DNA of 64,000 nucleotides, taken from the NCBI GenBank assembly GCA_965223255.1, contig CBDCWA010000002.1, forward strand, positions 124,001 through 188,000, written 5' to 3'. Shown one piece after another: positions 43,374 to 53,518 of the stretch. The position numbers were made by a program, and so were the translations under genes. Source of the stretch: CBDCWA01 sp965223255. GTDB taxonomy: Bacteria; Pseudomonadota; Alphaproteobacteria; Rhizobiales; Hyphomicrobiaceae. Position 1 is the stretch's first letter, and each line of letters begins with the position of its first letter. Below the pieces are notes generated by a model. That model did not search any database. It worked only from the letters and a program-made list of their open reading frames with translations, and was not told where the DNA came from.

Positions 43374-45974
43374 TCATTTTACTGCCCCGGCCTCGATTTT
43401 TACTAAACGCTTAAGCGAAAGGGTTTGGCGGATAACGCGGTTGATCGAGCTTACGGTTGCCTCAGACGCGACCTTGATCATACGGGCGCGCCGATCAGGA
43501 GAAAACCCCATCAACCAACCACGCGCAAGATAATCGGAGCGCCGGATCGCCGTTCGGGCAGATAGCTCCAATGACGTAATAAAAGATAGCTTTGCCCGTT
43601 TCAATTCATCCCTGCCTAAGCCTTTGGCGCGCAACTCCTTAATCTCCCGTTCAAGGGCGCTTACCGCCTTATGATGCTTGTGCTTGGCGAACGCCATATA
43701 AACGAACACGATTGGTCTATCCCTGATCTCATAGTTGTCGGCCCATATGTCATAGGCTAGTCCGTCGCGTGTGCGCAGTTTCCAAAGGCGCCCAAATTCG
43801 TCCTCGCCAAAAGCCCGCTGGGCAACGAGCCACAGGATCCAGTCGTCGGACGCTATCTCTGGGCCGGGCCATGCCCAATAAAGATAGATCCTTTGGTTGC
43901 CGCGCAACGGTACGGCTACCGAGTTTACCCCATTCGAGAATGCAGGCGTCAGACGACGTGACGCTGGTACTGGTAAGGGTTTCAAAGCGCCAATATTATT
44001 CCCAAGCGCTCCAGCAATAGCCCGACGTGATGTAGGCCCGACATAAGCAATCGCAATGCGCTCCGGCTGATAATACGTCCGGTAAAAAGTTACCAGGTTT
44101 GCAGGTCTTATGCGCTCAAGATTTGTCTTGTCATCTCTCAGCCGCGTACCGTAGGCCGTCCTGGGATAGAGTTGTGCAAAGAGCTCGCGTTTTCCAATCT
44201 CGCGAGGCTTGTCCAACAAGGCAGTTGATCGATCAACCAAGGATCGACGCACCCGGTCCCATGTAGACTTGCGAAACTTGGTCGCCGAGAGGGTATCAAG
44301 GATGACTCTCGCTGTGGTTTTATGGTTTCCCGCCGGGGCCGTAAACGTAAATACCGATCCGTCAACATAACTTCGGCTGTGAAGTGTTATTTCCTGGCGG
44401 TCTAGCTGCTTTCTAAACTGAGCAGTTGAGTACCTGGCATTCGCCGTTTGTATCATTTTCGCGGTTGCTCCCGCCAATCGGGGATAGGCCGCTTCATCTC
44501 TGGCTCCAGCTTTCACAACAACGGAGAAACTATCAACTTTCGCCCCCGGAAACGGCTCATAAATCAAAGTTGCTCCGTTTTTTAGACGGTGAGCCGTAGC
44601 GCCTGCCAACGGAGTGCGTGCGTGTTTATGGCCAATTTTTCTTATATTGGCGGCAAAGTTTGGAGGCGTTTTGCCTTTCGGAAAAAGCCCCATTACAAAA
44701 AACTGATCAGGTCCCAAATATTTTCTGGCCACTGTCGAGATGTCTTCGGGTGTCACGCGTCGGACAAGGTCGGCGAAATCACTAGCTAATCGATAGTCTC
44801 CGTTTGCATCGGCTGCTGCTAAAGCGGTCGCATATCTCAGACCGTCCTCCATTCTCCTTCGGCGAAAATTGATCATTCGCTTCTTCGTGAGTTCCAGGCT
44901 CTCGGCTGATATGCCTTTTGCGCGAATCCGACCAAAGATCGTTAGGAGGCCATCAATGCCTTTAACAATCTTATCGTGAGCGCCTCGGCCCGTGATTGGC
45001 TGCCATCCCCCTCTAAATCGACGGCGCATGGGGTATGCGCTGATTCTTTCCAACAACTTGCGTCGATTTACCAACGTTTCATGGAGGACACCATTATGCC
45101 GCCAAGTGCCAAGGTAATGCATAAGAACCGCAAATGGTACGAAGTCGGCTGTCCTGGCAGCGGGGCCCTCAAAGCCCGCGAAGAAATAGGCTCTATTGGT
45201 ATGACGTTCCTCGGAAACGACAGTAACACCCGGTTTAATTGATACAGCTGAATACAAGGGCTTTTGTGGGCGCACACGCGCATACTTATTGAAGCGCAAA
45301 GCTATTTTTTTGAGGAGCGCGTAAGTGTCGAAGGCCCCAACAACAACGAGTGTTATGTTGTTGGGAATGTAGTATTTACGGTAATAGTTGCGAACTTGGT
45401 CAATTGTGAGTGATCGCACTATGCCAATCGTTCCATTCGAACTGCGAGAATAAAACGTTTGATTCGGGTACATATGGTAAGGCGCTTTGTCCCAAAGATA
45501 GTTACTGGGCACATCGGCATCGGCGCGGATTTCATCGAAAACGACCTTTTTTTCTAGTTCAAATCCTTTGCCACCGATCACGGTGTGGAACATCATTTGC
45601 TCATGCATATCTAAGATCTTGTCTATAGAGTTGGATCTCAGCGTAATTTTGTAAATTGTAGAGTCGTGGCCAGCCTCAGCGTTGACGTAGCCACCTTGTG
45701 CCACCACGGTCGCGGATATCTGGTTGCCCGGGTATTTCTTTGTGCCGCGCCCGGAAACGAGATGCTCCAAAAAGTGTGAAATTCCAGCTTGCGCCGATGG
45801 CTCAAAATTGCCACCAGCATGGACACTCCAAACGGCGGAAACCAGCGGGCTCTTATGATCCTCCACTGTGATTATCCGTAGGCCGTTATCGAGAACGGTA
45901 AGGCGAGGCTTTGAGATCTCCTGCGCGCACGCGACGAATGGTATGAATATCGCAAGAAACGCAAACGATCTCAT
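43374..45974 (-). CDS. M16-family zinc metalloprotease, two-domain (pitrilysin-like)
   Basis: An 866-residue exported protein with signal peptide MRSFAFLAIFIPFVACAQ; a cysteine at 16 could even be lipidated. The first M16 domain has the inverted zinc motif H67-F-L-E70-H71 with third ligand probably Glu141 (FELEKKVVFDEI). The second half (residues 430-860) is a related, non-catalytic M16 domain. Such two-domain enzymes degrade peptides in the periplasm. GGAG lies eight bases before ATG 45974. It lies downstream of the toxin-acyltransferase homologue on the same strand but 508 nt away. Confidence 0.88.
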   Translation of the reverse strand: MRSFAFLAIFIPFVACAQEISKPRLTVLDNGLRIITVEDHKSPLVSAVWSVHAGGNFEPSAQAGISHFLEHLVSGRGTKKYPGNQISATVVAQGGYVNAEAGHDSTIYKITLRSNSIDKILDMHEQMMFHTVIGGKGFELEKKVVFDEIRADADVPSNYLWDKAPYHMYPNQTFYSRSSNGTIGIVRSLTIDQVRNYYRKYYIPNNITLVVVGAFDTYALLKKIALRFNKYARVRPQKPLYSAVSIKPGVTVVSEERHTNRAYFFAGFEGPAARTADFVPFAVLMHYLGTWRHNGVLHETLVNRRKLLERISAYPMRRRFRGGWQPITGRGAHDKIVKGIDGLLTIFGRIRAKGISAESLELTKKRMINFRRRRMEDGLRYATALAAADANGDYRLASDFADLVRRVTPEDISTVARKYLGPDQFFVMGLFPKGKTPPNFAANIRKIGHKHARTPLAGATAHRLKNGATLIYEPFPGAKVDSFSVVVKAGARDEAAYPRLAGATAKMIQTANARYSTAQFRKQLDRQEITLHSRSYVDGSVFTFTAPAGNHKTTARVILDTLSATKFRKSTWDRVRRSLVDRSTALLDKPREIGKRELFAQLYPRTAYGTRLRDDKTNLERIRPANLVTFYRTYYQPERIAIAYVGPTSRRAIAGALGNNIGALKPLPVPASRRLTPAFSNGVNSVAVPLRGNQRIYLYWAWPGPEIASDDWILWLVAQRAFGEDEFGRLWKLRTRDGLAYDIWADNYEIRDRPIVFVYMAFAKHKHHKAVSALEREIKELRAKGLGRDELKRAKLSFITSLELSARTAIRRSDYLARGWLMGFSPDRRARMIKVASEATVSSINRVIRQTLSLKRLVKIEAGAVK

Positions 45975-46482
45975 GGGAGGCTCCAAGAACGCACAATTGT
46001 GATTTTGCAAGAATGAACCGAGAGAGATTATAATAGCTTGAAGTTTCGTGAATGGGAGTCTTCAATTGCCCCGATAATTTTCGAGTGTTGCACGCTTCGG
46101 TGACCCGAACAAAGTTCTAATCCTACATTCCAGCGCTGATATTTGAAATCATTACCCGTCAAACCAACTAGCTATGATCAAGAGCAAATTGTGCGACCAA
46201 CACTCTGTCTCGATTGAACGATTGGAGAGGCAAGCCTTCCGGCGGCGGCGGTCTGCCTCTCATTAATTTGACTGTCAGGGCATAGCGCCAGATTTGCCGA
46301 CCTCATGGTTTTCCTGCGCCAAAACCGACGCGCGGACGACAAAACGCAATTTGAACGTGTCGGTGCTGTGCTCGCCACGTCTAATGTCCTTTTTGGGTGA
46401 TAGCGCAACATCATTTTTAGTTGAATGATCGCATCAATTTATCTCGCAAAAACCGTGTTGCAAATTGAAAGGCATTCGGGCG
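45975..46482. other. Intergenic stretch, nothing recognised
   Basis: No gene was recognised between the acyltransferase homologue and the M16 protease. It should hold the promoter of the protease gene. Confidence 0.45.
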
Positions 46483-47115
46483 CTAAGAGGAAGGCCGCTG
46501 TTCAACGGAACTCGCCGGTAGAACTCTGACGATTGTCTTGCCATCTTTACCGGGGACCCGCATCTTCAGTGATTTTCCTTTAAGAATGTCGGATTGAACA
46601 CGCTGGATTAGGACATTTACAAATCTCTTATCTCCGGCAGCAACAATCAGCCATGGTATATCACCGCTCTTCCAATCATTTGGATGCAAACTAAACGGCT
46701 GTTCGAGGTCGGAGGATAGCCGCTGATCAACCTCAGCGGAGACCAAGGCCCACAAGGCAGCAGCGGCAGGGGTGCTAAATCCCTTCGTTTTGGACTGTGC
46801 TTCGATAATCAGGCACTGGCCAGATACCACGCCAGGAACAATCAACCGCTCCAGGTCTCCGAGCGTTACGCTCCTAAACTGTGGCGCGCGCATTAAGACA
46901 CTAGTGATTTCGCCAAAGGCCGTGGCCATGCGTTTTGAGATTGCTCGTCGTTCGGCGAGTTGTTCAGAACTGAGCCCGCCCGGCGCTGTGTCGCCAGCTT
47001 CTCCGTTGGCAGACTCCTCTGAACGGCCAACAGATACATCGACAGCGTCTGCAGCCACTGTCGGAGGAGTTGTCTCTGTTAAGTCCTGCTTGTCCTTCTT
47101 CTTCCGAAAAAACAT
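46483..47115 (-). CDS. Toxin-activating lysine-acyltransferase (HlyC/TLAT) family protein
   Basis: A 210-residue cytoplasmic protein. Residues 60-190 match the HlyC fold: AFGEITSVLMRAPQF, LGDLERLIVPGV, ALWALVSAEVDQRL, DWKSGDIPWL, and LKGKSLKMRV. The aspartate of the HlyC site is kept (D152 in SGD), but the catalytic histidine (SPLHR in HlyC) is Phe80 here (APQFR). The family transfers acyl groups from acyl-ACP to lysines of RTX toxins. A secreted RTX-type M10 protease is encoded 250 nt upstream on the same strand, a natural client. Whether it is still an enzyme is doubtful. Confidence 0.75.
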   Translation of the reverse strand: MFFRKKKDKQDLTETTPPTVAADAVDVSVGRSEESANGEAGDTAPGGLSSEQLAERRAISKRMATAFGEITSVLMRAPQFRSVTLGDLERLIVPGVVSGQCLIIEAQSKTKGFSTPAAAALWALVSAEVDQRLSSDLEQPFSLHPNDWKSGDIPWLIVAAGDKRFVNVLIQRVQSDILKGKSLKMRVPGKDGKTIVRVLPASSVEQRPSS

Positions 47116-47365
47116 TTTGTTCTACTCGCAACGGCTAAGATTATTTAGAGATTTAAATTCAATGGTTTATCATCGAGCATTCTGATCAGGCGCAGCCAGT
47201 TAATTCGGTTACAGAAACCGTTTCCGACAGCGAGAGCCAATTGCACCAAACACCATTGCAGAGCTGAAGCGCCATGTGTTCGGCGCGATCAGCTCCACAC
47301 TTGCCGTTTACCGCTGGCAGCATTGGCCGATCTGCCATACCCAAGTCGGCTGCCACCTAAGCACG

Positions 47366-49066
47366 TTAGATGATAGCAGTAATTGAGCCAGGATCAGCGT
47401 TGTCGTCAAACAGAATGAGTATGCTACTCCCACCCGCAATAGTGACGTTTGCCGCGTCTTGGAAGCCCATTCCGCTGCCGCCGGAGTCGACGCTAAGTAT
47501 GCCGGTAGCGCTATTATATTCCACAAAGTTATCGAGTGTAGCGGCGGTCGCAGCGGCTGTTAGTAGTTCGGTGATGTCGATGACATCCGATTGATCTGAA
47601 TTATAATCAGTAATGAGATCCGTGTGATCGAAATCGTTGAGCACAAATAAGTCTGCGCCTGCACCACCGGTTAACTCATTGGCGACTGCATTCCCGATAA
47701 GTATATCGTTGCCGGCGCCACCTACCGCATTTTCAATGTAGCCGGCACCTACGATTTCATCATCAGGAAGTGGGGTTCCCGTAAGCGGGTCCACGTCGTC
47801 AAGGCCATCATTGAAATCGAACACCAGAGCATTGGCGATGTTTCCCTTGGCCCAATGGACGGCGTCTGGATAATCTCCATCGCTCAGCCCGTCGGGATCA
47901 GGGTCGTCATTTCCTATACCAGTGTGATCGGGTTCTAGCGGCCAACTGTCGGTGCGGGGCGGCAGATTTGCGCGCTGGGCATAGACGGCCGTGGGATCGT
48001 ATGGGTCGTAATCCCAATGAAAATTATTGGCGACTAAATCGTCCCCCGCATCCAGGATCGTCCAACCCCCAGGGGTTAGATCGACAATCAGATTGCTTGT
48101 ATAATTTGAAAAATCATAGGTATCGATGCCAATGCCGTCCCAGATCGTCATGAACACGTTATCTGACTGATGTCCGCCATCCGCGTAAGTTGGGTCCTGT
48201 CCTACACCATTGATGAAAAACTCGCCTGTTTCCGGATCCCAACTGTAGGTTGTTCCACCTCCAGTATCACCATCGTGTGGACTGTAGTTGGCGCCATACA
48301 TCGCTTGCAGGGCGGCAATATCATATTGCATGAACGTCGAAGGGGCGTCCTCCGGCGAATACGTCCAGCCATCGACCCCAGCCTGAGAGTTATTGGCCAT
48401 GACAGTGTATTCGAGGCCGTCTTGTTCAGACGGAAGGACGGCTAGGCTGTCGCCGTCCGGATGGTCCAGACCCATGGCGTGGCCAATTTCGTGCGCATAA
48501 ACCGCATAATTGTAGCCCCCCGGCTGTATGCCCAGGTCACCGCTAAAATCAAAATCAACACCGAGCACCGGATTGATCCAGACATCGCCGCCAAACCCTT
48601 CGTCAGGCAAATAGGCATGCGCATCGTCTGTACTTTTCACCGCACTAGATTTGGCAATACGTATGTCCGCATCACCGTCGCTGGTATTTTGTGCTTCACC
48701 TGTTCCCGTTCCTGCTTCTTCAATATTAAGCGCCGTAAATTGGTTGATCTCTGCAAACATGTGGCGGACGGCAGCTTTTTCATTGTCCTCCAGTCCGCCA
48801 CCGTCAATGAACTTCTTTTTGCTCGCCTCGCTAATACCGCCTTCGTAATCCGTGTGTGAGTCGGGGAAGCTAAACGTGAGACCATCATCATCGGCTTTTC
48901 CGTCGTCACCGGCAGTTACAGCCTCGTGGGTCCATCGAAATCCGCTTAGGACACTGTCTATTCCTAGAATTCCCGTCGCGTTAAAATGCTCATCATATGG
49001 AAACAGCTCTTCTTCTTCTTTGGGAGGCTTTCCACCGCCGCCGCCACCGTTTCCACCCTTTGGCAT
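47366..49066 (-). CDS. Serralysin-like M10 metalloprotease with RTX calcium-binding region
   Basis: A 566-residue secreted protein without an N-terminal signal peptide, as usual for type I secretion. The zinc motif is H192-E-I-G-H196-A-M-G-L-D-H202-P, followed by Met-turn M223 (YTVMANN). A serralysin-type beta region follows (residues 330-450), with NDILIGNAVANELTGGAGADLFVL at about 455-480 as RTX calcium repeats. The C-terminus ends in a beta-rich tail with hydrophobic end residues, typical of type I secretion signals. The Gly-rich start (MPKGGNGGGGGG) is odd. GAGGG lies eight bases upstream. No secretion genes are in view. Confidence 0.88.
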   Translation of the reverse strand: MPKGGNGGGGGGKPPKEEEELFPYDEHFNATGILGIDSVLSGFRWTHEAVTAGDDGKADDDGLTFSFPDSHTDYEGGISEASKKKFIDGGGLEDNEKAAVRHMFAEINQFTALNIEEAGTGTGEAQNTSDGDADIRIAKSSAVKSTDDAHAYLPDEGFGGDVWINPVLGVDFDFSGDLGIQPGGYNYAVYAHEIGHAMGLDHPDGDSLAVLPSEQDGLEYTVMANNSQAGVDGWTYSPEDAPSTFMQYDIAALQAMYGANYSPHDGDTGGGTTYSWDPETGEFFINGVGQDPTYADGGHQSDNVFMTIWDGIGIDTYDFSNYTSNLIVDLTPGGWTILDAGDDLVANNFHWDYDPYDPTAVYAQRANLPPRTDSWPLEPDHTGIGNDDPDPDGLSDGDYPDAVHWAKGNIANALVFDFNDGLDDVDPLTGTPLPDDEIVGAGYIENAVGGAGNDILIGNAVANELTGGAGADLFVLNDFDHTDLITDYNSDQSDVIDITELLTAAATAATLDNFVEYNSATGILSVDSGGSGMGFQDAANVTIAGGSSILILFDDNADPGSITAII

Positions 49067-49734
49067 GATCTCACCCTCTCAAATGCGGCACGCACAAAAA
49101 TCTATTGTCGCTATGTTGAAGACTATTCACACTTTTGTGCATAATAGCGCATTCCTGCGCGCCGAAATAGGAAAATTGCTTTCGTTCCAGTGATATTATT
49201 GGCCAATGATATTATTGGCTGGCCTCCACATCTCCAGCAACGGGTTGTTGTAGTTCGTTCAACATCAATCTGTTAGTTCCTGAGGATCACTTTTAGCTAA
49301 GTGTCATCTTGACAACTGTGAGGCGAGGTGATGATGACCGCTCCGGATCCTGCGCGTGAGAATACGCAGTCGGCGTCCCGTAATCGAGCATCTGCGGTGG
49401 ATGATGGAAAATTTCTGCGGAATTCGCACCTTAGAAGAGTTATGCGGTCTTAAAATGAGCCACCTGGCGGAGAGGTCAGCGGACGAGGGTTGTGCAGCGC
49501 AATGCTCGCTTTTGGCCCCAAATGTTTCTGAGCGCCGCAACATTTTATCGCAAAACCCAACGTCCGGCAGAGGAAAGCACCACACTCTGTTCATTCAAAC
49601 TTATTCGCGCATCGCCGAACCCATCTGTCCGCTAAACATTCAATAGCGACAACCAAGTGTCCCCCGAACAGAGAGAACAGTGCCTTTCAGCGTTCAATTG
49701 TCTCGCCTGCGTCGGTTTGAGGCGTAACAGCAGT
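49067..49734. other. Intergenic stretch with a short direct repeat
   Basis: No gene was recognised. It holds the direct repeat at 49191-49219. Confidence 0.45.
49191..49219. repeat. Direct repeat TGATATTATTGGC
   Basis: TGATATTATTGGC occurs at 49191-49203 and 49207-49219, separated by CAA. It lies 125 nt upstream of the M10 protease start, so it may be a regulator site. Confidence 0.45.
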
Positions 49735-50946
49735 TCAGCCCGTGGGCTCCAGACTATCTTGCAGTTGACGTTCAGCGCGCCGGCGCAGATGGAGCCAGTA
49801 GGCAGAGGCAAATGCAATAACAAGGAAGGGGAGCGCGCCGATGTTCACCCAGAACCAACCAAAATAGTGGACGATTGTGCCGGACAGTAAGGAGGCGACG
49901 GCAACGGTCGAGTAAATCAAGAAATTATTGGCGCCTTGCGTTTTTGCCCGCTCAGCCGGCGTATGCACCTCCGTGAGCAGTGTCGTCCCAGCTGTGAAAG
50001 CGAAATTCCAACCAAGCCCAAGGAGTGCGAGGGCCGCCCAGAATATCATGACGTCGTTGCCTGAGATGCCGATCAGGATGCTCAACAATTGCAGGACAAG
50101 TCCCGCAACGATAATCGCAATCGGTCCGAACCTGTCAATAAGTGACCCGGTTATGAATCCCGGCGCAAACATAAAGAAGACGTGCCATTGGATGACAAAT
50201 GCAGTCGCGGAAAACATGTGATGTGCGTGCGCCATCGCGATAGGCGTTGCGGTCATTAAAAGGTTCATGACCGCCTGTCCGGTGGTCGCGCATAGGCAGG
50301 AGACGATGAATACCGGATTGACAAGTATCTCCTTGAGCGGCCTTCCGGTATCAGCGGCTTCTTCTTTTGATAGGTTCGGAATGTCGATGCCAAGTACGAC
50401 AAGCCCTGATATGACCGAGAGAAGCGTGAGGAAAACGTAGGAGCCCATGAACTCTACTGACTGGAACAGGAATTGGCCCTGCCGTGCGAGCTCTGGACCA
50501 AGGAATGCGGCCAATACGCCTCCAGCAAGGACGAAGGAAATAGCACGCCCTTTGAATTCCTTACTCGCGACGTCTGCAACTGCGAGCCGGTAATAGTGCG
50601 CGAAACCGGCAAATAGACCGAACAACAATCCACCAATGCAGAACCACCAGAAGTCCTGATAGTAGACGCCTGCAATGCTGGCGAGGCCGCCGCAGCAACC
50701 AATGAGTGATCCGATCACGAAGCCCGCACGTCGACCCAGATGATGCATCAGCATCGAAGCCGGAATTGAACAGATAGCTGTCCCCAAAATGAGAAGCGTG
50801 ATTGGCAGTGTCGCAAAAGCTTTGTTGGTTGCAAGGCCGTAAGCAATCAAGGGATACGTTGCTACGATCAGTGTTCGCGACGAATTGAAGAGCATCTGGC
50901 AGGTGCCAAGCACGGCCACGTTCCGCCAGTCCCGTACAGTCGCCAT
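49735..50946 (-). CDS. MFS transporter
   Basis: A 403-residue major facilitator protein with about 12 membrane segments in two halves. It has MHHLGRRAGF in the loop after segment 2 (variant of G-x-x-x-D-R-x-G-R-R) and a second-half SLIDRFGPIAI. GGGAGG lies seven bases before the ATG. The family includes many small-molecule exporters; nothing local fixes the substrate. It is divergent from ctaD across a 949-nt gap. Confidence 0.88.
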   Translation of the reverse strand: MATVRDWRNVAVLGTCQMLFNSSRTLIVATYPLIAYGLATNKAFATLPITLLILGTAICSIPASMLMHHLGRRAGFVIGSLIGCCGGLASIAGVYYQDFWWFCIGGLLFGLFAGFAHYYRLAVADVASKEFKGRAISFVLAGGVLAAFLGPELARQGQFLFQSVEFMGSYVFLTLLSVISGLVVLGIDIPNLSKEEAADTGRPLKEILVNPVFIVSCLCATTGQAVMNLLMTATPIAMAHAHHMFSATAFVIQWHVFFMFAPGFITGSLIDRFGPIAIIVAGLVLQLLSILIGISGNDVMIFWAALALLGLGWNFAFTAGTTLLTEVHTPAERAKTQGANNFLIYSTVAVASLLSGTIVHYFGWFWVNIGALPFLVIAFASAYWLHLRRRAERQLQDSLEPTG

Positions 50947-51715
50947 TGATTATGCCTCCCATTCCAACACAGATATCTGCCAGAGCCCCGATCCGGCTCA
51001 AACGGCTTATACGGCATCGCTTTAACCTAGCAAAGGCGGCGCAGTGGCAACATCTTAGGCGGGCGAGGTCCAAACCACGCTCATCGTTGGCGGCGACAAA
51101 GTGACTGTGAATGACAAGCGGCTCGATCCCGCAGTTGCGATAGCTGAACTCTGGCGGAGCACCAACCATGAGCGCCGTTCGGCATGAAATTGCCGGCCCT
51201 GCAAATTGACGTCATGATGGGCGAATTCCTCAACAAAGATATCTTAGGTCGAGGTCGGGATACGGAGTGCTTGAAAAGCATGTGTGTCGCTGGATATTTG
51301 AGTGGTATAAATACCAGCCGCAAAGAAGCAAGCGGGGCTTGTGTTGGCTTGATCCGGTAAACCTTATATTACGACCTTTCATAGCCAGGCATGCTTTCGT
51401 GACCGGAATGAAAGACCGCTAGGAAGCATGAGCCGCCTGTCGCAGTCTGATAAATCTATCACAGCTTTACTGGCGATAACGGACGGATGTCCGACCTATC
51501 GGGAAGACGCTCATTTTGTCTGCATTGCAAGTCACGGCAAACATCGATCTGTACGATGCCAATGTCCGTCAATTGACCGTTAGCCGTCCTAAAGGTGGGC
51601 GCTAGGTCAGGCAAGTTGCCGCGATGATGGCGCGCTACTTAGAGCAATATCCGCATAGACCAGTGGCGATGGTAATGGCGATGCGGTGCGTCGCGACATG
51701 TCGCTCCAACTCAAT

Positions 51716-51729
51716 TTGATCTGGATCAA
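51716..51729. promoter_or_regulatory. FNR/FixK-type box, ctaD promoter
   Basis: TTGATCTGGATCAA is a perfect inverted repeat and a textbook TTGAT-N4-ATCAA box. It lies 166 nt upstream of the ctaD start. Confidence 0.75.
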
Positions 51730-51764
51730 ATTCTGCTGACGCCATGTCGCCATATGTTGATTTT

Positions 51765-51778
51765 CTTAGATCTCTAAA
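51765..51778. promoter_or_regulatory. Palindrome related to CTTAGATATCTAAG
   Basis: CTTAGATCTCTAAA matches CTTAGATATCTAAG (56470 and 57827) at 12 of 14 positions. It lies 35 nt after the FNR-type box and 117 nt before ctaD. Confidence 0.55.
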
Positions 51779-51895
51779 ATTGCGCTCAGGCGCGTTTTGA
51801 CTCCGGGAGCGAGCCGGCACGCGGCGCGCATGCGTCGAATGGGACTAATCCCTGGTACTTTGGCGGGCGAAAACGCGGCAGGCCCGCCTTCCTAG

Positions 51896-53518
51896 GTGGA
51901 GGCCGAATTGGATACAGCACACGCAGCAATCGAGCATGATCGTCCTCGCGGACTGAAAAGATGGCTTTTTTCCACGAACCACAAAGACATCGGAACGATG
52001 TACCTGATATTCGCGATGATTGGAGGCATCGTCGGAGGCGTATTGTCGATCGGCATGCGCATGGAATTGCAGGATCCTGGTCTTCAGTATTTTTCAAATC
52101 CGCACACGTTCAACGTGTTCACGACAGCGCATGGTTTGATCATGGTCTTTTTCATGATCATGCCATCGCTCTTTGGCGGCTTTGGCAATTGGTTCGTGCC
52201 GCTGATGATCGGTGCGCCTGACATGGCGTTCCCGCGACTCAACAATATCTCATTCTGGCTCCTACCGACGGCCCTCCTTTTGCTCGTGCTTTCCCTTTTT
52301 GTAGAGGGGCCAGCGGGCAGCCTTGGGGCTGGCATTGGCTGGACGGCATACGCCCCACTATCCACGTCCGGCCATCCGGGCCCCGCTGTGGACTTCGCGA
52401 TACTTTCGCTGCATGCAGCTGGCGCATCGTCGATTCTGAGCTCAATAAATTTCATCACAACAATATTCAACATGCGCGCGCCGGGAATGACCCTGCACAA
52501 GATGCCGCTATTTGTCTGGTCAATTCTCTTAACCGCCTTTTTGCTTATACTGTCGCTTCCGGTACTTGCCGGGGCAATCACCATGCTGCTCACCGACCGC
52601 AACTTCGGGACAACGTTCTTCGAAGCTTCGGGCGGTGGTGACCCGCTCCTGTTCCAGCATTTGTTCTGGTTCTTCGGACATCCAGAAGTCTATATCATCA
52701 TTCTGCCGGGCTTCGGTCTTATCAGCCACGTCATCGCAACGTTTTCGAAGAAGCCCGTCTTCGGTTACCTAGGCATGGCTTACGCAATGGTTGCGATCGG
52801 CGTCGTTGGTTTCATTGTTTGGGCCCACCACATGTACACGGCCGGTATCTCGGTCAATACACAAGCCTACTTCGTATTTGCGACAATGGTGATTGCGGTG
52901 CCAACCGGCATCAAGATCTTCTCCTGGATCGCAACCATGTGGGGTGGATCCATCTCCTTCCGAACACCGATGCTCTGGGCATTGGGCTTCATCTTCTTGT
53001 TCACGGCTGGCGGCGTCACGGGCGTAATGCTGGCAAATGCAGGTGTCGACCGAACACTACACGATACGTACTACGTGGTCGCTCACTTCCATTATACGAT
53101 GTCTCTCGGTGCCCTCTTCACCCTGTTTGCCGGTTGGTACTACTGGTTCCCCAAAATGAGCGGCTACATGTATTCGGAGTTCATCGGCAAGCTGCACTTT
53201 TGGCTCACATTTATTGGTGTGAACCTGACATTCTTTCCGCAGCATTTCCTCGGCCTGGCGGGAATGCCGCGACGGTACGTCGACTACCCGGAGGCTTTTG
53301 CCTACTGGAACTACGTTTCATCTATAGGATCCTACATATCTGGCATTGGCACGCTGGTATTCTTTGCCGGGATCATTCACGCGTTTGCCCGCCGTGAGAC
53401 GGCCGTTTCAAATCCGTGGGGTGAAGGGGCGACGACACTGGAATGGAAGCTGCCATCACCGCCGCCGTTCCATACTTATGAAACGCTCCCGAAAGTAACA
53501 TCTGATGAGCATCGCTGA
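51896..53518 (+). CDS. ctaD: aa3-type cytochrome c oxidase subunit I
   Basis: A 540-residue haem-copper oxidase subunit I with 12 membrane segments. The haem a ligand His79 is in TTAHGLIMVFF. The Cu-B site has HPEVYIIILPGFG (His-Tyr cross-link) and AHHMYTAG, and the haem a3 histidine lies in VVAHFHYTMS. The start is either GTG 51896 or TTG 51908 after TGGAGG. Subunits II and III and assembly factors are not nearby, which is unusual. The gene overlaps a DUF2244 gene by 14 nt, and an FNR-type box and a shared palindrome lie upstream. It probably uses subunit II from another locus or is a specialised isoform. Confidence 0.92.
   Translation: MEAELDTAHAAIEHDRPRGLKRWLFSTNHKDIGTMYLIFAMIGGIVGGVLSIGMRMELQDPGLQYFSNPHTFNVFTTAHGLIMVFFMIMPSLFGGFGNWFVPLMIGAPDMAFPRLNNISFWLLPTALLLLVLSLFVEGPAGSLGAGIGWTAYAPLSTSGHPGPAVDFAILSLHAAGASSILSSINFITTIFNMRAPGMTLHKMPLFVWSILLTAFLLILSLPVLAGAITMLLTDRNFGTTFFEASGGGDPLLFQHLFWFFGHPEVYIIILPGFGLISHVIATFSKKPVFGYLGMAYAMVAIGVVGFIVWAHHMYTAGISVNTQAYFVFATMVIAVPTGIKIFSWIATMWGGSISFRTPMLWALGFIFLFTAGGVTGVMLANAGVDRTLHDTYYVVAHFHYTMSLGALFTLFAGWYYWFPKMSGYMYSEFIGKLHFWLTFIGVNLTFFPQHFLGLAGMPRRYVDYPEAFAYWNYVSSIGSYISGIGTLVFFAGIIHAFARRETAVSNPWGEGATTLEWKLPSPPPFHTYETLPKVTSDEHR

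Larger units (their letters stand above)
50947..51895. other. Divergent regulatory stretch upstream of ctaD
   Basis: About 950 nt with no recognisable gene. Near the right end it holds the FNR-type box 51716-51729 and palindrome 51765-51778 listed separately. Confidence 0.55.
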
